DNA from: Acetatifactor sp.
Lineage (GTDB): Bacteria > Bacillota > Clostridia > Lachnospirales > Lachnospiraceae
Length of the DNA stretch: 64,000 nt
Direction: 5' to 3'
Assembly: GCA_016290775.1 (NCBI GenBank)
Contig: JAEEVF010000001.1
Span: 558,001 to 622,000 of the forward strand
This document shows, in pieces, positions 25,995 to 34,609 of this stretch. The notes below the pieces were generated by a model. That model made no database searches and was not told the origin of the DNA. It saw only the letters and a program-made list of their open reading frames with translations. The stretch's first letter is position 1; the number at the start of each line of letters is the position of its first letter. The position numbers and the translations under genes are program-made.

Positions 25995-26024
25995 TTGATT
26001 TTTGACAAGGGAGTACGTTATAAT
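25995..26024 (+). promoter_or_regulatory. Promoter of the moxR-type gene
   Basis: TTGATT (25995-26000), an 18-bp spacer and TATAAT (26019-26024); it diverges from the acyltransferase promoter, with 33 bp between the two -35 boxes. A better TTGACA at 26002 is only 11 bp from the same -10 and so is unlikely to be the -35. Confidence 0.6.
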
Positions 26025-26083
26025 AAATACTGTTTAGAAATTCAATGAAGTAAGAGCCATATTGGCAGATTGTGAGGACAACC

Positions 26084-26899
26084 GTGGAAGGAATGAATTT
26101 TCAGGGCACGAAGGAATATGTGGCAAGCCAAGAGCTGATGGCAAGCGTGAACATCGCGATCGCATTAAAAAAGCCGCTTCTTATAAAGGGTGAGCCTGGT
26201 ACGGGCAAGACCATGCTTGCAGAGGCCGTTGCCAAAAACCTTGGCAAGAGGCTGATCATTTGGAATATCAAATCGACGACGAAGGCGCAGGAAGGCCTTT
26301 ACGTTTATGACACTATTCAGCGTCTCTATGACGGCCAGTTTGGCGTAGAAGGCGTGGATGACATCGCCAAGTACATCAAGCTTGGAAAGCTTGGCGAAGC
26401 ATTTGCTTCCGAGGATCAGGTGGTGCTTTTGATCGATGAGATCGACAAGGCAGACCTGGAGTTCCCCAATGACCTTTTGTGGGAGCTGGATCAGATGGAA
26501 TTCTACATCAACGAGACGAAGCGTACCATCAAGGCAAAGCATCGTCCCATCGTGATCATTACGTCCAATGCGGAAAAGGAGTTGCCGGATGCATTCCTTC
26601 GACGTTGCATTTTCCATTACATTGATTTCCCTGACAAGGCGTTAATGGAAGAGATCGTAAAGGTGCACTTCCCGAACGTGGAAGAAAACCTGTTAAAGCA
26701 GGCAATGGATGCCTTTTATGAGATCCGTTCTATACACGACATCCGTAAGAAACCCAGCACTTCTGAACTGATCGATTGGGTGAATGCGCTCCAGATCGGC
26801 GGGATTTCCGCGGATCGGATCAAAGCAGAGTTGCCGTTTGTCGGCGTGGTCGTAAAGAAGGATGAAGATCTCGAGCTTGTAAAGCACGGAAACCACTAA
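26084..26899 (+). CDS. MoxR-family AAA+ ATPase
   Basis: A 271-residue AAA+ ATPase of the MoxR type; such proteins act with VWA-domain partners as chaperones that insert metals or activate enzymes. Walker A is GEPGTGKTMLAEAVA (about residue 37) and Walker B is VVLLIDEIDKADLEFPNDLL, followed by ITSNAEKELPDAFLRRC with the sensor and arginine finger. GTG at 26084 is preferred because GAGGA is 7 bases upstream; GTG 26072 and ATG 26093 are alternatives. The VWA gene follows 19 bp later. Confidence 0.9.
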   Translation: MEGMNFQGTKEYVASQELMASVNIAIALKKPLLIKGEPGTGKTMLAEAVAKNLGKRLIIWNIKSTTKAQEGLYVYDTIQRLYDGQFGVEGVDDIAKYIKLGKLGEAFASEDQVVLLIDEIDKADLEFPNDLLWELDQMEFYINETKRTIKAKHRPIVIITSNAEKELPDAFLRRCIFHYIDFPDKALMEEIVKVHFPNVEENLLKQAMDAFYEIRSIHDIRKKPSTSELIDWVNALQIGGISADRIKAELPFVGVVVKKDEDLELVKHGNH

Positions 26900-26918
26900 G
26901 GAAAGGAACGCGGAAGGC

Positions 26919-28121
26919 ATGTTTACGGAGTTCTTCGAAAACTTAAGAGGAAAAGGGCTTCACGTGACCTTTGGCGAGTTTTTGACGTTGCAGGAGGCCT
27001 TAGATAAAGGGCTTTGCGGCAGTTCTCTTACGCAGTTTTATTATGTCGCCCGCATGATCCTTGTAAAATCCGAAACGGATTATGACAAGTTTGACATGGC
27101 CTTTGAGGAGTGCTTTAAGCCTGCCCAGAAGGAGACGGAGGTCGGCGCGCAGATGCTGCGCTGGCTGGATAAGTCTGACATGCTTGAGCTTGCCCATGAG
27201 GAAGCCAGGGCGCATCTGAATCAGATGGAAGACATTCAGGTCGACAAGGAGATGGTGGAAGAGACCTTTAAGCAACGTCTTCGTGACCAGAATGAAGAGC
27301 ATAACGGCGGAAGCTTTTGGATCGGTACCATGGGAAAAACCTCCTTCGGTAACATGGGCGGTAACGTCGGCGGCGTTCGCGTCGGCGGACAGACGGGATA
27401 TCAATCCGCATTCTCCGTTGTGGGGGCGAGAAAATATCGCGATTTCAGAGATGACAGAGTGCTTGATAATCGTCAGTTCCAGCTGGCATTCCGAAAGCTG
27501 CGGCAGTTCTCGTCAAGGCTTGACATTCCGGAGACGGAGCTAGATATTGACGGCACGGTGGACAAGACCTGTAACAATGGCGGGTGCCTACAGATTGTCA
27601 TGAAAAAGCCTCGCAAAAACGCCGTGAAACTCTTGCTGCTCATGGATTCGGGCGGTACGATGATTCCCTTTAGCAGCCTTTTGAATGACCTGTTCCAGGC
27701 AGTGCATAAGTCCAATCATTACAAGGACGTAAAGACCTACTATTTCCACAACTGCATCTACAGTAAGGTTTATAAGACGCCTGAGTGCGAGAACGGTGAC
27801 TGGGTGGACACGGAGTGGATGTTCCGCAACGTGGACAGCGATTACAAGGTGATCATTGTGGGAGACGCCGCAATGGCACCGGAGGAGCTTTATTCTGACA
27901 CTGGCAACTATCGCGGACCGAATGGCGGGCTTTCAGGCTGGCAGTGGCTAGGTCAGATCAAACGCCATTACAAAAAGGTCGTTTGGCTCAATCCAAAGAT
28001 GGCGCCGGGACGCGCGCCTTGGCGTGAGGCAGAGACTGCGATCAAGGAACTTTTCCCCATGTACAAGCTGACCGTGGATGGGCTCAATCAGGCCATGGTG
28101 AAGCTTATGGTAAACAGATAA
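26919..28121 (+). CDS. VWA/CoxE-like domain protein, partner of the MoxR ATPase
   Basis: A 400-residue soluble protein. The N-terminal 160 residues are helical and charged, then a short Gly-rich patch (NMGGNVGGVRVGGQTG, about residues 145-160). The C-terminal half is a von Willebrand A-like domain of the CoxE type. The metal site reads LLLMDSGGTM: the first Asp is kept but the canonical DxSxS serines are Gly and Thr, a variant also seen in CoxE relatives. The adjacent MoxR ATPase fixes the functional unit; the client protein is unknown and no obvious metalloenzyme is near. Confidence 0.82.
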   Translation: MFTEFFENLRGKGLHVTFGEFLTLQEALDKGLCGSSLTQFYYVARMILVKSETDYDKFDMAFEECFKPAQKETEVGAQMLRWLDKSDMLELAHEEARAHLNQMEDIQVDKEMVEETFKQRLRDQNEEHNGGSFWIGTMGKTSFGNMGGNVGGVRVGGQTGYQSAFSVVGARKYRDFRDDRVLDNRQFQLAFRKLRQFSSRLDIPETELDIDGTVDKTCNNGGCLQIVMKKPRKNAVKLLLLMDSGGTMIPFSSLLNDLFQAVHKSNHYKDVKTYYFHNCIYSKVYKTPECENGDWVDTEWMFRNVDSDYKVIIVGDAAMAPEELYSDTGNYRGPNGGLSGWQWLGQIKRHYKKVVWLNPKMAPGRAPWREAETAIKELFPMYKLTVDGLNQAMVKLMVNR

Positions 28122-28135
28122 TTCCAAAGAAGTGC

Positions 28136-28164
28136 TTGACAAAGCACGGAGGATGATTTAATAT
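28136..28164 (+). promoter_or_regulatory. Promoter of the tyrS T-box transcript
   Basis: TTGACA (28136-28141) with a 17-bp spacer to TAATAT (28159-28164); TTTAAT at 28157 (15-bp spacer) is an alternative -10. Confidence 0.65.
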
Positions 28165-28445
28165 CACAATATCATAAACAAATGCGATGAAGAGAAAGAG
28201 TACCAAGAGGGAACTTTTGACAGAGAGCAGCCGGCCGGTGAGAGGCGCGAAAAGTCTTTTGGGAATACATCTCGGAGCAGCAACCCAAAACCTTTCGGGA
28301 GTAGGCGTTGACGGTGGTCCCCGATATCGGACAAGAGTATTGTTGGATACTCGCTGAGCCATATGTCGCGAGGCATGTGGGAACAAAGGTGGTAACGTGA
28401 GTGAGGGCTCACCCTTTTGAAAAGGGTGGGCCCCGTATGTTTTTA
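28165..28445 (+). promoter_or_regulatory. T-box riboswitch (tyrosine) controlling tyrS
   Basis: The 380-bp gap before tyrS holds a T-box leader. Visible parts: the stem I bulge/apical region AGAGAGCAGC...GGTGAGAGG (28212-28244), a specifier-loop TAC tyrosine codon (28266-28268) in GGGAATACATC, and the T-box core AAAGGTGGTAACGTG (28385-28399). TGGT there can pair with the ACCA end of uncharged tRNA-Tyr. A terminator (28405-28434, 14-bp stem, then T-rich) overlaps the antiterminator. Uncharged tRNA-Tyr should allow read-through. Confidence 0.92.
28405..28445 (+). terminator. T-box-regulated terminator
   Basis: GGGCTCACCCTTTT (28405-28418) pairs with AAAAGGGTGGGCCC (one wobble pair), followed by a T-rich end. 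It is the conditional terminator of the tyrS leader. Confidence 0.88.
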
Positions 28446-28503
28446 AAACCCTCCCTGAAAAACCCTAAAACATCGCCTAAAGGGCAGAAAGAGAGGAAAT
28501 GAG

Positions 28504-29730
28504 ATGACTATTTTTGACGAACTGAAGGCCAGAGGACTTCTGGCACAGCTGACGGACGAGGACGAGATCAAGGAACTGATCAACAACGGGAAGGCCGTAT
28601 TCTATATTGGCTTTGACCCGACTGCTGACAGCCTTCACGTAGGACACTTCATGGCTCTTTGCCTGATGAAGCGTCTGCAGATGGCTGGCAACCGCCCCAT
28701 TGCACTGATCGGCGGCGGCACGGCCATGATCGGCGATCCTTCTGGCAGAAGCGACATGCGTACCATGATGACCGTGGAGCAGATCGACCACAACTGCGAA
28801 TGCTTTAAGAAGCAGATGAGCCGCTTCATCGAATTCGGCGAAGGCAAGGCCATGATGGTAAACAATGCAGACTGGCTCAGGGGCCTGAACTACATTGAGT
28901 TCCTGCGCGAGGTGGGAGCACATTTCTCCGTAAACCGCATGCTTACCGCTGAGTGCTACAAGCAGCGTATGGAGAAGGGACTGAGCTTCCTTGAGTTTAA
29001 CTACATGATCTTGCAGAGCTACGATTTCCTGGAGCTCTTCCAGCGCTACGGCTGTAATCTGCAGTTTGGCGGCGACGACCAGTGGAGCAACATGCTGGGT
29101 GGCACGGAGCTGATCCGCAGAAAGCTTGGAAAGAACGCTTGCGCAATGACCATCACGTTGCTCCTCAATTCCGAGGGCAAGAAGATGGGCAAGACCCAGA
29201 AGGGTGCCGTATGGCTGGATCCCGAAAAGACTTCTCCCTTCGAGTTTTACCAGTACTGGAGAAACGTGGGCGACGAAGACGTGCTCAAGTGCATGCGTAT
29301 GCTGACCTTCCTGCCTCTTGAGCAGATCGATGAGATGGACAAGTGGGAAGGAAGCCAGTTGAACACCGCTAAGGAAATCCTTGCCTTTGAACTGACAAAG
29401 CTTGTACACGGCGAGGAGGAAGCACTAAAGGCACAGGAGAGCGCCAAGGCACTTTTTGCAGGCGGCGGAGACGATGCAAACATGCCGACCTATGAGTTAC
29501 AGGATTCGGATTTCCTGAACGGAAAGATCGATATTCTTGGCGTTCTTGCGAGTTCCGGACTTTGCGCTTCGAGAAGCGAGGCGAGACGTGCCGTTGAGCA
29601 GGGAGGCGTGACCGTGGATGGTGAAAAGGTGGCAGACGTAAAGCTTACCTTTGATCCTGAGAGATTCGCCGGAGAGGGCATGATCGTAAAAAGAGGAAAG
29701 AAGAATTTTAAGAGAATTATCAAGGCATAA
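28504..29730 (+). CDS. tyrS: Tyrosyl-tRNA synthetase
   Basis: A 408-residue class I synthetase charging tRNA-Tyr. The HIGH-type motif is LHVGH (in [10 protein letters not shown], about residue 42), and the KMSKS loop is [23 protein letters not shown] marks the active site. A C-terminal S4 RNA-binding domain (about 345-400, [19 protein letters not shown]) binds the tRNA. It is monocistronic under the T-box at 28165. Confidence 0.97.
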   Translation: MTIFDELKARGLLAQLTDEDEIKELINNGKAVFYIGFDPTADSLHVGHFMALCLMKRLQMAGNRPIALIGGGTAMIGDPSGRSDMRTMMTVEQIDHNCECFKKQMSRFIEFGEGKAMMVNNADWLRGLNYIEFLREVGAHFSVNRMLTAECYKQRMEKGLSFLEFNYMILQSYDFLELFQRYGCNLQFGGDDQWSNMLGGTELIRRKLGKNACAMTITLLLNSEGKKMGKTQKGAVWLDPEKTSPFEFYQYWRNVGDEDVLKCMRMLTFLPLEQIDEMDKWEGSQLNTAKEILAFELTKLVHGEEEALKAQESAKALFAGGGDDANMPTYELQDSDFLNGKIDILGVLASSGLCASRSEARRAVEQGGVTVDGEKVADVKLTFDPERFAGEGMIVKRGKKNFKRIIKA

Positions 29731-29744
29731 ATCTTCGAAAGGAA

Positions 29745-29773
29745 TTGATTTTCCGCCAGAAAAAAGGTATACT
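29745..29773 (+). promoter_or_regulatory. Promoter of the punA-cdd unit
   Basis: TTGATT (29745-29750), 17-bp spacer, TATACT (29768-29773), 55 bases before punA and 15 bp after tyrS. Confidence 0.75.
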
Positions 29774-29827
29774 CTAAGAGTGGGATCACTTATCGCTAAA
29801 AGTTGATCATGAAAAGGAAGCTTGGCC

Positions 29828-30673
29828 ATGGAAAATCTGACGAAAGCCGAAGAAAAGCTACGTAAAACATTGGCGCAGGTACGCGAAAAAACTGATTTTT
29901 CGCCGCTTGTAGCACTTGTCCTCGGATCGGGGCTTGGTGATTTTGCGCAGCAACTTAAGGTGGAGTCAGAGATTGCATATGCCGAGCTTTCTGATTTTCC
30001 GGTTTCCACCGTTTCGGGACATGAGGGAAAATTCATTTTTGGTTATCTCGGCGACGTTCCCGTGGTCTGCATGAAAGGGCGCGTACATTATTACGAAGGC
30101 TATTCCATGAGCGACGTGGTGCTACCGATCCGACTGATGGGCCTTCTGGGAGCGAAGATCCTGTTTTTGACCAATGCTTCAGGCGGCTTAAATGAAAGCT
30201 TTCATGCGGGCGACCTGATGATGATCACCGATCATGTTTCGATCTTCGTTCCGAATCCTTTGATCGGACCCAATGCGCAGACGCTCGGGACCAGATTCCC
30301 TGACATGACGCATGTTTATGACAAAGCGCTTTGCGAAATCCTTAAGGAAGCAGCAAAGGAGAGTGACGTTCCTCTGCAGGAGGGCGTTTACACGCAGCTG
30401 ACGGGGCCTTCCTATGAAAGCCCTGCGGAGATCAAGTTGCTCCGCACCCTTGGAACGGATGCCGTCGGCATGAGTACGGTGGTGGAAGCGATCGCGGCAA
30501 ATCACATGGGGCTTAAGATCTGTGGCGTTTCCTGTATCTGCAACATGGCTGCAGGAATGACGGGCAAGCCCTTGAGTCACCAGGAGGTCAAGGAAGCAGC
30601 TGACGCGGCATCAAAGAGCTTTACGAAGCTTGTTTCCTGTGCAATCACAAAAATGGGGAAGAGATCATGGTAG
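29828..30673 (+). CDS. punA: Purine nucleoside phosphorylase (PunA/PNP I family)
   Basis: A 281-residue enzyme of the trimeric PNP family, splitting inosine and guanosine to base and ribose 1-phosphate. The phosphate loop is LVLGSGLGDFA near residue 33; HYYEGYSMSDVVLPIR and LTNASGGLNESFHAGDLMMI follow, and YTQLTGPSYESPAEIKLLR marks the purine site. ATG at 29828 follows AAGGAAG; TTG at 29822 is less likely. It overlaps cdd by 7 bp, a nucleoside-salvage pair. Confidence 0.94.
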   Translation: MENLTKAEEKLRKTLAQVREKTDFSPLVALVLGSGLGDFAQQLKVESEIAYAELSDFPVSTVSGHEGKFIFGYLGDVPVVCMKGRVHYYEGYSMSDVVLPIRLMGLLGAKILFLTNASGGLNESFHAGDLMMITDHVSIFVPNPLIGPNAQTLGTRFPDMTHVYDKALCEILKEAAKESDVPLQEGVYTQLTGPSYESPAEIKLLRTLGTDAVGMSTVVEAIAANHMGLKICGVSCICNMAAGMTGKPLSHQEVKEAADAASKSFTKLVSCAITKMGKRSW

Positions 30674-31077
30674 AAGGATTTGACGTAAGGAAACTTATCC
30701 TGCAGGCCTTTGGGGCCAGAACGAAAGCATATGCACCCTATTCGGGCTTTTGCGTTGGAGCGGCGCTGCTTTCCGCACAGGGGCGCGTTTATCCCGGATG
30801 CAACATTGAGAACGCCTCGTATGGTGGAACGGTCTGCGCTGAACGCGTGGCATTCTTTCGTGCCGTACAGGAGGGGGAGCGGGACTTTACGGCAATCGCG
30901 ATCGTTGGCGCACCGAATGATGCCAAGGCGGAAGTATATGCATATCCCTGCGGCATCTGCAGACAGGTCATGAGCGAATTCTGCGATGAAGATTTTATGA
31001 TCATTGTTGCAAAGAGCCCGGAAGATTTTAGAGTCTATTCTTTGGGGGAGATGCTTCCGCACGGCTTTGCACTTTAA
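30667..31077 (+). CDS. cdd: Cytidine deaminase
   Basis: A 136-residue homotetramer-type cytidine deaminase, producing uridine. The zinc site is CNIENASYGGTVCAERVAF (Cys-Ala-Glu) together with PCGICRQVMSEFC (Cys-x2-Cys). AYAPYSGFCVGAAL is the usual N-terminal motif. Its start lies inside punA. It precedes a purine permease by 76 bp. Confidence 0.96.
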   Translation: MVEGFDVRKLILQAFGARTKAYAPYSGFCVGAALLSAQGRVYPGCNIENASYGGTVCAERVAFFRAVQEGERDFTAIAIVGAPNDAKAEVYAYPCGICRQVMSEFCDEDFMIIVAKSPEDFRVYSLGEMLPHGFAL

Positions 31078-31153
31078 GATGGATGGTACCTGCGTGGGGC
31101 GGGTTCATCATAAAGCTTATCTCTAATAAACTATAATGATAGGAGGGAAAATC

Positions 31154-32581
31154 ATGTTAGAGAAGGTATTTAAGCTCAAAGAGAACGGCACGACGGTCCG
31201 CACAGAGATCATCGCCGGTCTCACCACGTTCATGACGATGGCATATATCATCGCCCTGAACCCCAATCTGCTGACAGGCTTTGGCGCTGAAGGAATGGAC
31301 CTTTGGAATGGCGTCTTCATGGCAACCTGTCTTGCATCTGCCGTTGGTATGCTGGTTATGGCATTCGCGGCAAATAAGCCCTTTGCAATGGCGCCCGGCA
31401 TGGGCCTCAACAGCTTCTTTGCAGTTGTTGTAGGTCAGATCGTCGGCATCACCGGACTGACTTATCTGAAAGCTTATCAGGCAGCCCTGGTGATCATCTT
31501 CGTGGAAGGTATCATTTTCATCGTGCTTTCCGTATTCAAGGTTCGCGAAAAGATCGTGGAAGCTATTCCTCTTGGCGTTCGCCTTGGCATTGCGCCCGCG
31601 ATCGGCATCATGCTCCTGAACATCGGTCTTGGCTCCAATGCGGGCGTATATTCCGACAAGGGTGGCCCCTTCTTCATGATGCGTGATTTCTTTGGTTCCT
31701 TGACCGCAGGCATGGCTAAGGATACCATGGGAAGCGGCTATGGCCAGATGGTGCTTTACGTTGCAACCGCTTTTATCGGCCTGTTTGCAATCATCATTCT
31801 TGCACAAAAGGGCGTTAAGGCAGCCGTGATCCTTGGCATGCTCATCGCAAGCGTTATTTACTGGATAGGAGATCTTGTATTCCTTGGCGAAAATCCTTTC
31901 GCTAGCCTTGCAGAAGCATCCTTCGTTCCGCCTTTCGCTGACATGGCAAATACGACCCTGTTCAAGCTGAACTTCAAGGGCTTTGCTGAGATCGGATGGT
32001 TTACGGTCATCACCTTGGTCGTTACCTTCTGCATCATTGACATGTTTGATACCATTGGAACCCTTGTTGGTACGGCGAGCCGTGCAGGCATGCTCGACAA
32101 GGACGGCAAGATGCCGAAGATGAAAGAGGCACTACTTGCTGACGCAGTTGGTACCGTAACTGGTTCCGTAACTGGTACCTCCACCGTTACGACCTTTATT
32201 GAATCTGCATCCGGCGTGGAAGCAGGCGGACGCACCGGTCTGACCGCACTGACCACCGCAGTGATGTTCATTGCTTGTATCTTTATCGCACCCATCGCAG
32301 CCATCATTCCTTCCCCTGCAACCTCTGCAGCACTGATCTATGTTGGTCTTCTGATGATGAGTGGCCTTAAGAACATTAAGTTTGACGATATTACCCAGTC
32401 TGTTCCCGTGGGTCTGATGCTGATCGCAATGCCGATCTCCAGCTCCATCGGACATGCCATCGGTATCGGCCTGATCAGCTACACCGTGATCAAACTCTTC
32501 ACCGGCAAGGCAAAGGACGTTTCCATCCTGACTTACGTGCTCAGCGCGATCTTCCTTGTGAAGTTCTTCCTGGCAGCATAA
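31154..32581 (+). CDS. NCS2-family purine permease (AzgA-like)
   Basis: A 475-residue membrane transporter with about 12-14 helices, of the AzgA/PbuG branch that imports adenine, guanine or hypoxanthine with protons. It begins with the conserved TTVRTEIIAGLTTFMTMAYI and has APGMGLNSFFA and MFDTIGTLVGTA, the substrate-site regions. An AGGAGGG site precedes ATG 31154. Downstream of punA and cdd it would supply bases or take them up. A terminator follows. The exact purine transported is inferred from family only. Confidence 0.92.
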   Translation: MLEKVFKLKENGTTVRTEIIAGLTTFMTMAYIIALNPNLLTGFGAEGMDLWNGVFMATCLASAVGMLVMAFAANKPFAMAPGMGLNSFFAVVVGQIVGITGLTYLKAYQAALVIIFVEGIIFIVLSVFKVREKIVEAIPLGVRLGIAPAIGIMLLNIGLGSNAGVYSDKGGPFFMMRDFFGSLTAGMAKDTMGSGYGQMVLYVATAFIGLFAIIILAQKGVKAAVILGMLIASVIYWIGDLVFLGENPFASLAEASFVPPFADMANTTLFKLNFKGFAEIGWFTVITLVVTFCIIDMFDTIGTLVGTASRAGMLDKDGKMPKMKEALLADAVGTVTGSVTGTSTVTTFIESASGVEAGGRTGLTALTTAVMFIACIFIAPIAAIIPSPATSAALIYVGLLMMSGLKNIKFDDITQSVPVGLMLIAMPISSSIGHAIGIGLISYTVIKLFTGKAKDVSILTYVLSAIFLVKFFLAA

Positions 32582-32616
32582 AAGGTCAGAGCTCTTAGTT
32601 TGACATAAAATCAAAT

Positions 32617-32652
32617 GGCGGGCAAACTCCAAAAAGGAGCTGCCCGCCTTTT
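32617..32652 (+). terminator. Terminator after the purine permease
   Basis: A GGCGGGCA..CTCC / GGAG..TGCCCGCC hairpin (two paired blocks, loop AAAAA) followed by TTTT. It ends 21 bp before the MutS-like start codon. Confidence 0.85.
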
Positions 32653-32673
32653 CAAAGGATAAGGAAAGACATC

Positions 32674-34374
32674 ATGGAGTACTTGATATTTTTTGCGCTT
32701 GCCGCAGCGTTTATCGCGGCAGTGCTCATCAAAAATGCATATAACGAATGGAAAAAAGCAAAGCTTTTCAAGATCAGTCTTCGGGAAAACTACGGTGAGC
32801 TCAGAAAGCGAGACGAGAACCTGGAGCGCTTCGCCCGCATGGGCAGCTATTATAAAAAGCATCCGGAAGAGGGACAGATTGACGACATTACCTGGAATGA
32901 CCTTGGTATGGATGACATATTCCGAAGCATGAATCACACTTATTCGGCATCGGGCGAAGAATACCTTTATCATACGCTTCGTAGCGCGGGGAAAAGCGAA
33001 GAGGAGCTTTCGGAGCTTGAGAGTTTGATACAATATTTTGACAGTCACGAGGAGGAACGCGTACAGGTTCAGGTTCTCATGGCAAAGCTTGGCTACATGG
33101 GGAAATTCTCCATTTATGATTATCTGGACAATCTGGATATCCTGGGAGTACGCTCGAACAAGAAAGCAATCCTGTGTGATCTTTTGTTCGTGCCTCTCAT
33201 TGTTTTATTGCCTTTTACATTCAGCTATGCGCTGATCGGCATCATTGCGCTGATGCTGTTTAACATCGTCACGTATTTTCGCGAAAAGAGCGAAATTGAA
33301 CCATATATCGTTAGTTTTAAGTATGTTCTGAAGCTCCTTGACATCGCTGAAAAGGTGGAGAAACTGAGCCTTGAAGAGGAGACAAACGGCTTAGAGGCCA
33401 TGCGAGGTGAGCTGCGCGAGCTGGGAGACCGCATGAAACCGCTTCAACGAGGCTCTTACTGGGTTGTTTCCGGACAGGGTTCTTTATCGGGAAATCCCGT
33501 GGATCTTTTGAATGATTATATCAAAATGACTTTTCACGTGGACCTCATTCGGTTCAATCAGATGCTGAAATTCCTGCGGGAGCACTATGAGGAAGTGGAT
33601 GGCATCAATACGATCCTTGGAAAATGCGAGACGGCCATCTCTATTGGCGCATTTCGCGTTTCACTGCAGAGAACGAACGGATATTGCATTCCAAGATTCC
33701 TTTCTGAAGAAGATAAATCGCTATGGATGGAGGAAGGATATCATCCCTTGCTTTCCGAGCCCGTAAAGAACTCCGTAAAGACACGGAATGGCGTACTCCT
33801 TACCGGATCAAACGCTTCTGGAAAATCCACCTTTCTTAAGACCGTCGCAATCAATGCGCTGCTTGCACAGACCATTCATACCTGCACGGCCAACGCATGG
33901 GAAGCACCGCTTTTTCGGATCTTTTCCTCCATGTCGCTTCGCGATGACTTAGAGAGCGGCGACAGTTATTACGTGGTTGAGATCAAATCCTTAAAGAGGA
34001 TACTGACTGCGGCGAAGGAAGAGGGAAGGATCGTCCTTTGCTTCGTGGATGAAGTGCTGCGCGGCACCAATACTGTTGAGCGTATCGCAGCTTCCACGCA
34101 AATCCTAAAGAGTCTGCATGGAAATAGAATCCTTTGTTTTGCAGCAACCCATGACGTGGAACTCACGGAACTTTTGAAGCGAGAATTTGACAACTATCAT
34201 TTTGAAGAAGACGTAAAGGATGGCGACGTTTCCTTTGAATACAGGCTTCTGGAAGGCAAGGCAACGACGCGCAATGCCATAAAGCTTTTGGAAATCATGG
34301 GCTATGACGCCGAGATCACTGAAATGGCACAAAAGCGTGCGGAGGACTTTATGCAGACGGGGAAATGGTCTTGA
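32674..34374 (+). CDS. Membrane-anchored MutS-like ATPase
   Basis: A 566-residue protein whose C-terminal third is a MutS-type ATPase: Walker A TGSNASGKSTFLKTVAINA near 374, Walker B CFVDEVLRGTNTVERIA near 450, and AATHDVELTELL near 490. The middle has MutS core-like helices. Unlike MutS or MutS2 it has no mismatch-binding or Smr domain, and instead a hydrophobic N-terminal helix (1-20) and a two-helix hairpin (about 170-208). A role in classical mismatch repair is therefore doubtful. It sits 21 bp after a terminator; a TTGACA at 32600 with a poor -10 is its only visible promoter. Confidence 0.82.
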   Translation: MEYLIFFALAAAFIAAVLIKNAYNEWKKAKLFKISLRENYGELRKRDENLERFARMGSYYKKHPEEGQIDDITWNDLGMDDIFRSMNHTYSASGEEYLYHTLRSAGKSEEELSELESLIQYFDSHEEERVQVQVLMAKLGYMGKFSIYDYLDNLDILGVRSNKKAILCDLLFVPLIVLLPFTFSYALIGIIALMLFNIVTYFREKSEIEPYIVSFKYVLKLLDIAEKVEKLSLEEETNGLEAMRGELRELGDRMKPLQRGSYWVVSGQGSLSGNPVDLLNDYIKMTFHVDLIRFNQMLKFLREHYEEVDGINTILGKCETAISIGAFRVSLQRTNGYCIPRFLSEEDKSLWMEEGYHPLLSEPVKNSVKTRNGVLLTGSNASGKSTFLKTVAINALLAQTIHTCTANAWEAPLFRIFSSMSLRDDLESGDSYYVVEIKSLKRILTAAKEEGRIVLCFVDEVLRGTNTVERIAASTQILKSLHGNRILCFAATHDVELTELLKREFDNYHFEEDVKDGDVSFEYRLLEGKATTRNAIKLLEIMGYDAEITEMAQKRAEDFMQTGKWS

Positions 34375-34399
34375 CTTTAGGGCGTTCCTTCGATAGTAT
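34371..34399 (+). promoter_or_regulatory. Promoter of the small membrane protein / WYL regulator pair
   Basis: TTGACT (34371-34376), 17-bp spacer, TAGTAT (34394-34399); it overlaps the stop codon of the MutS-like gene. Confidence 0.65.
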
Positions 34400-34444
34400 G
34401 AATTAGTAGATAAAGCGGCAAGGCCGCGGAAGTGAGGTGTTCTC

Positions 34445-34609
34445 ATGCAGTTTTTGAGTGCGTTGTTAAGCTATGGACTGGTCATTCTGTGCTTTGTAGT
34501 CGTGGCCGTAGCTGGGGTCTTTCTTGGGCTTTTCATGCGTAAGAGAAAGGATGCTAAGCTGGAAAGAGAGAAGAAGGAAGAATGGCAAGAAGCGCAGGAC
34601 AAAAACTAA
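34445..34609 (+). CDS. Small single-helix membrane protein (54 residues)
   Basis: An ATG 6 bases after GAGGTG opens a 54-codon frame: a hydrophobic helix (about 5-30, YGLVILCFVVVAVAGVFLGL) followed by a basic then mixed-charge cytoplasmic tail (MRKRKDAKLEREKKEEWQ). It overlaps the start of the WYL regulator by 28 bp, so the two are likely co-translated. Short proteins of this build are common in Lachnospiraceae; function unknown. The promoter at 34371 lies directly upstream. Confidence 0.7.
   Translation: MQFLSALLSYGLVILCFVVVAVAGVFLGLFMRKRKDAKLEREKKEEWQEAQDKN

Noticed and set aside
28139..28412. Short - strand open frames in the tyrS leader
   Set aside because: They fall on structured T-box RNA and have no translation signals.
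31132..31137. TATAAT before the purine permease
   Set aside because: It is only 17 bases from the start codon and has no -35; it would remove the ribosome binding site from the transcript.
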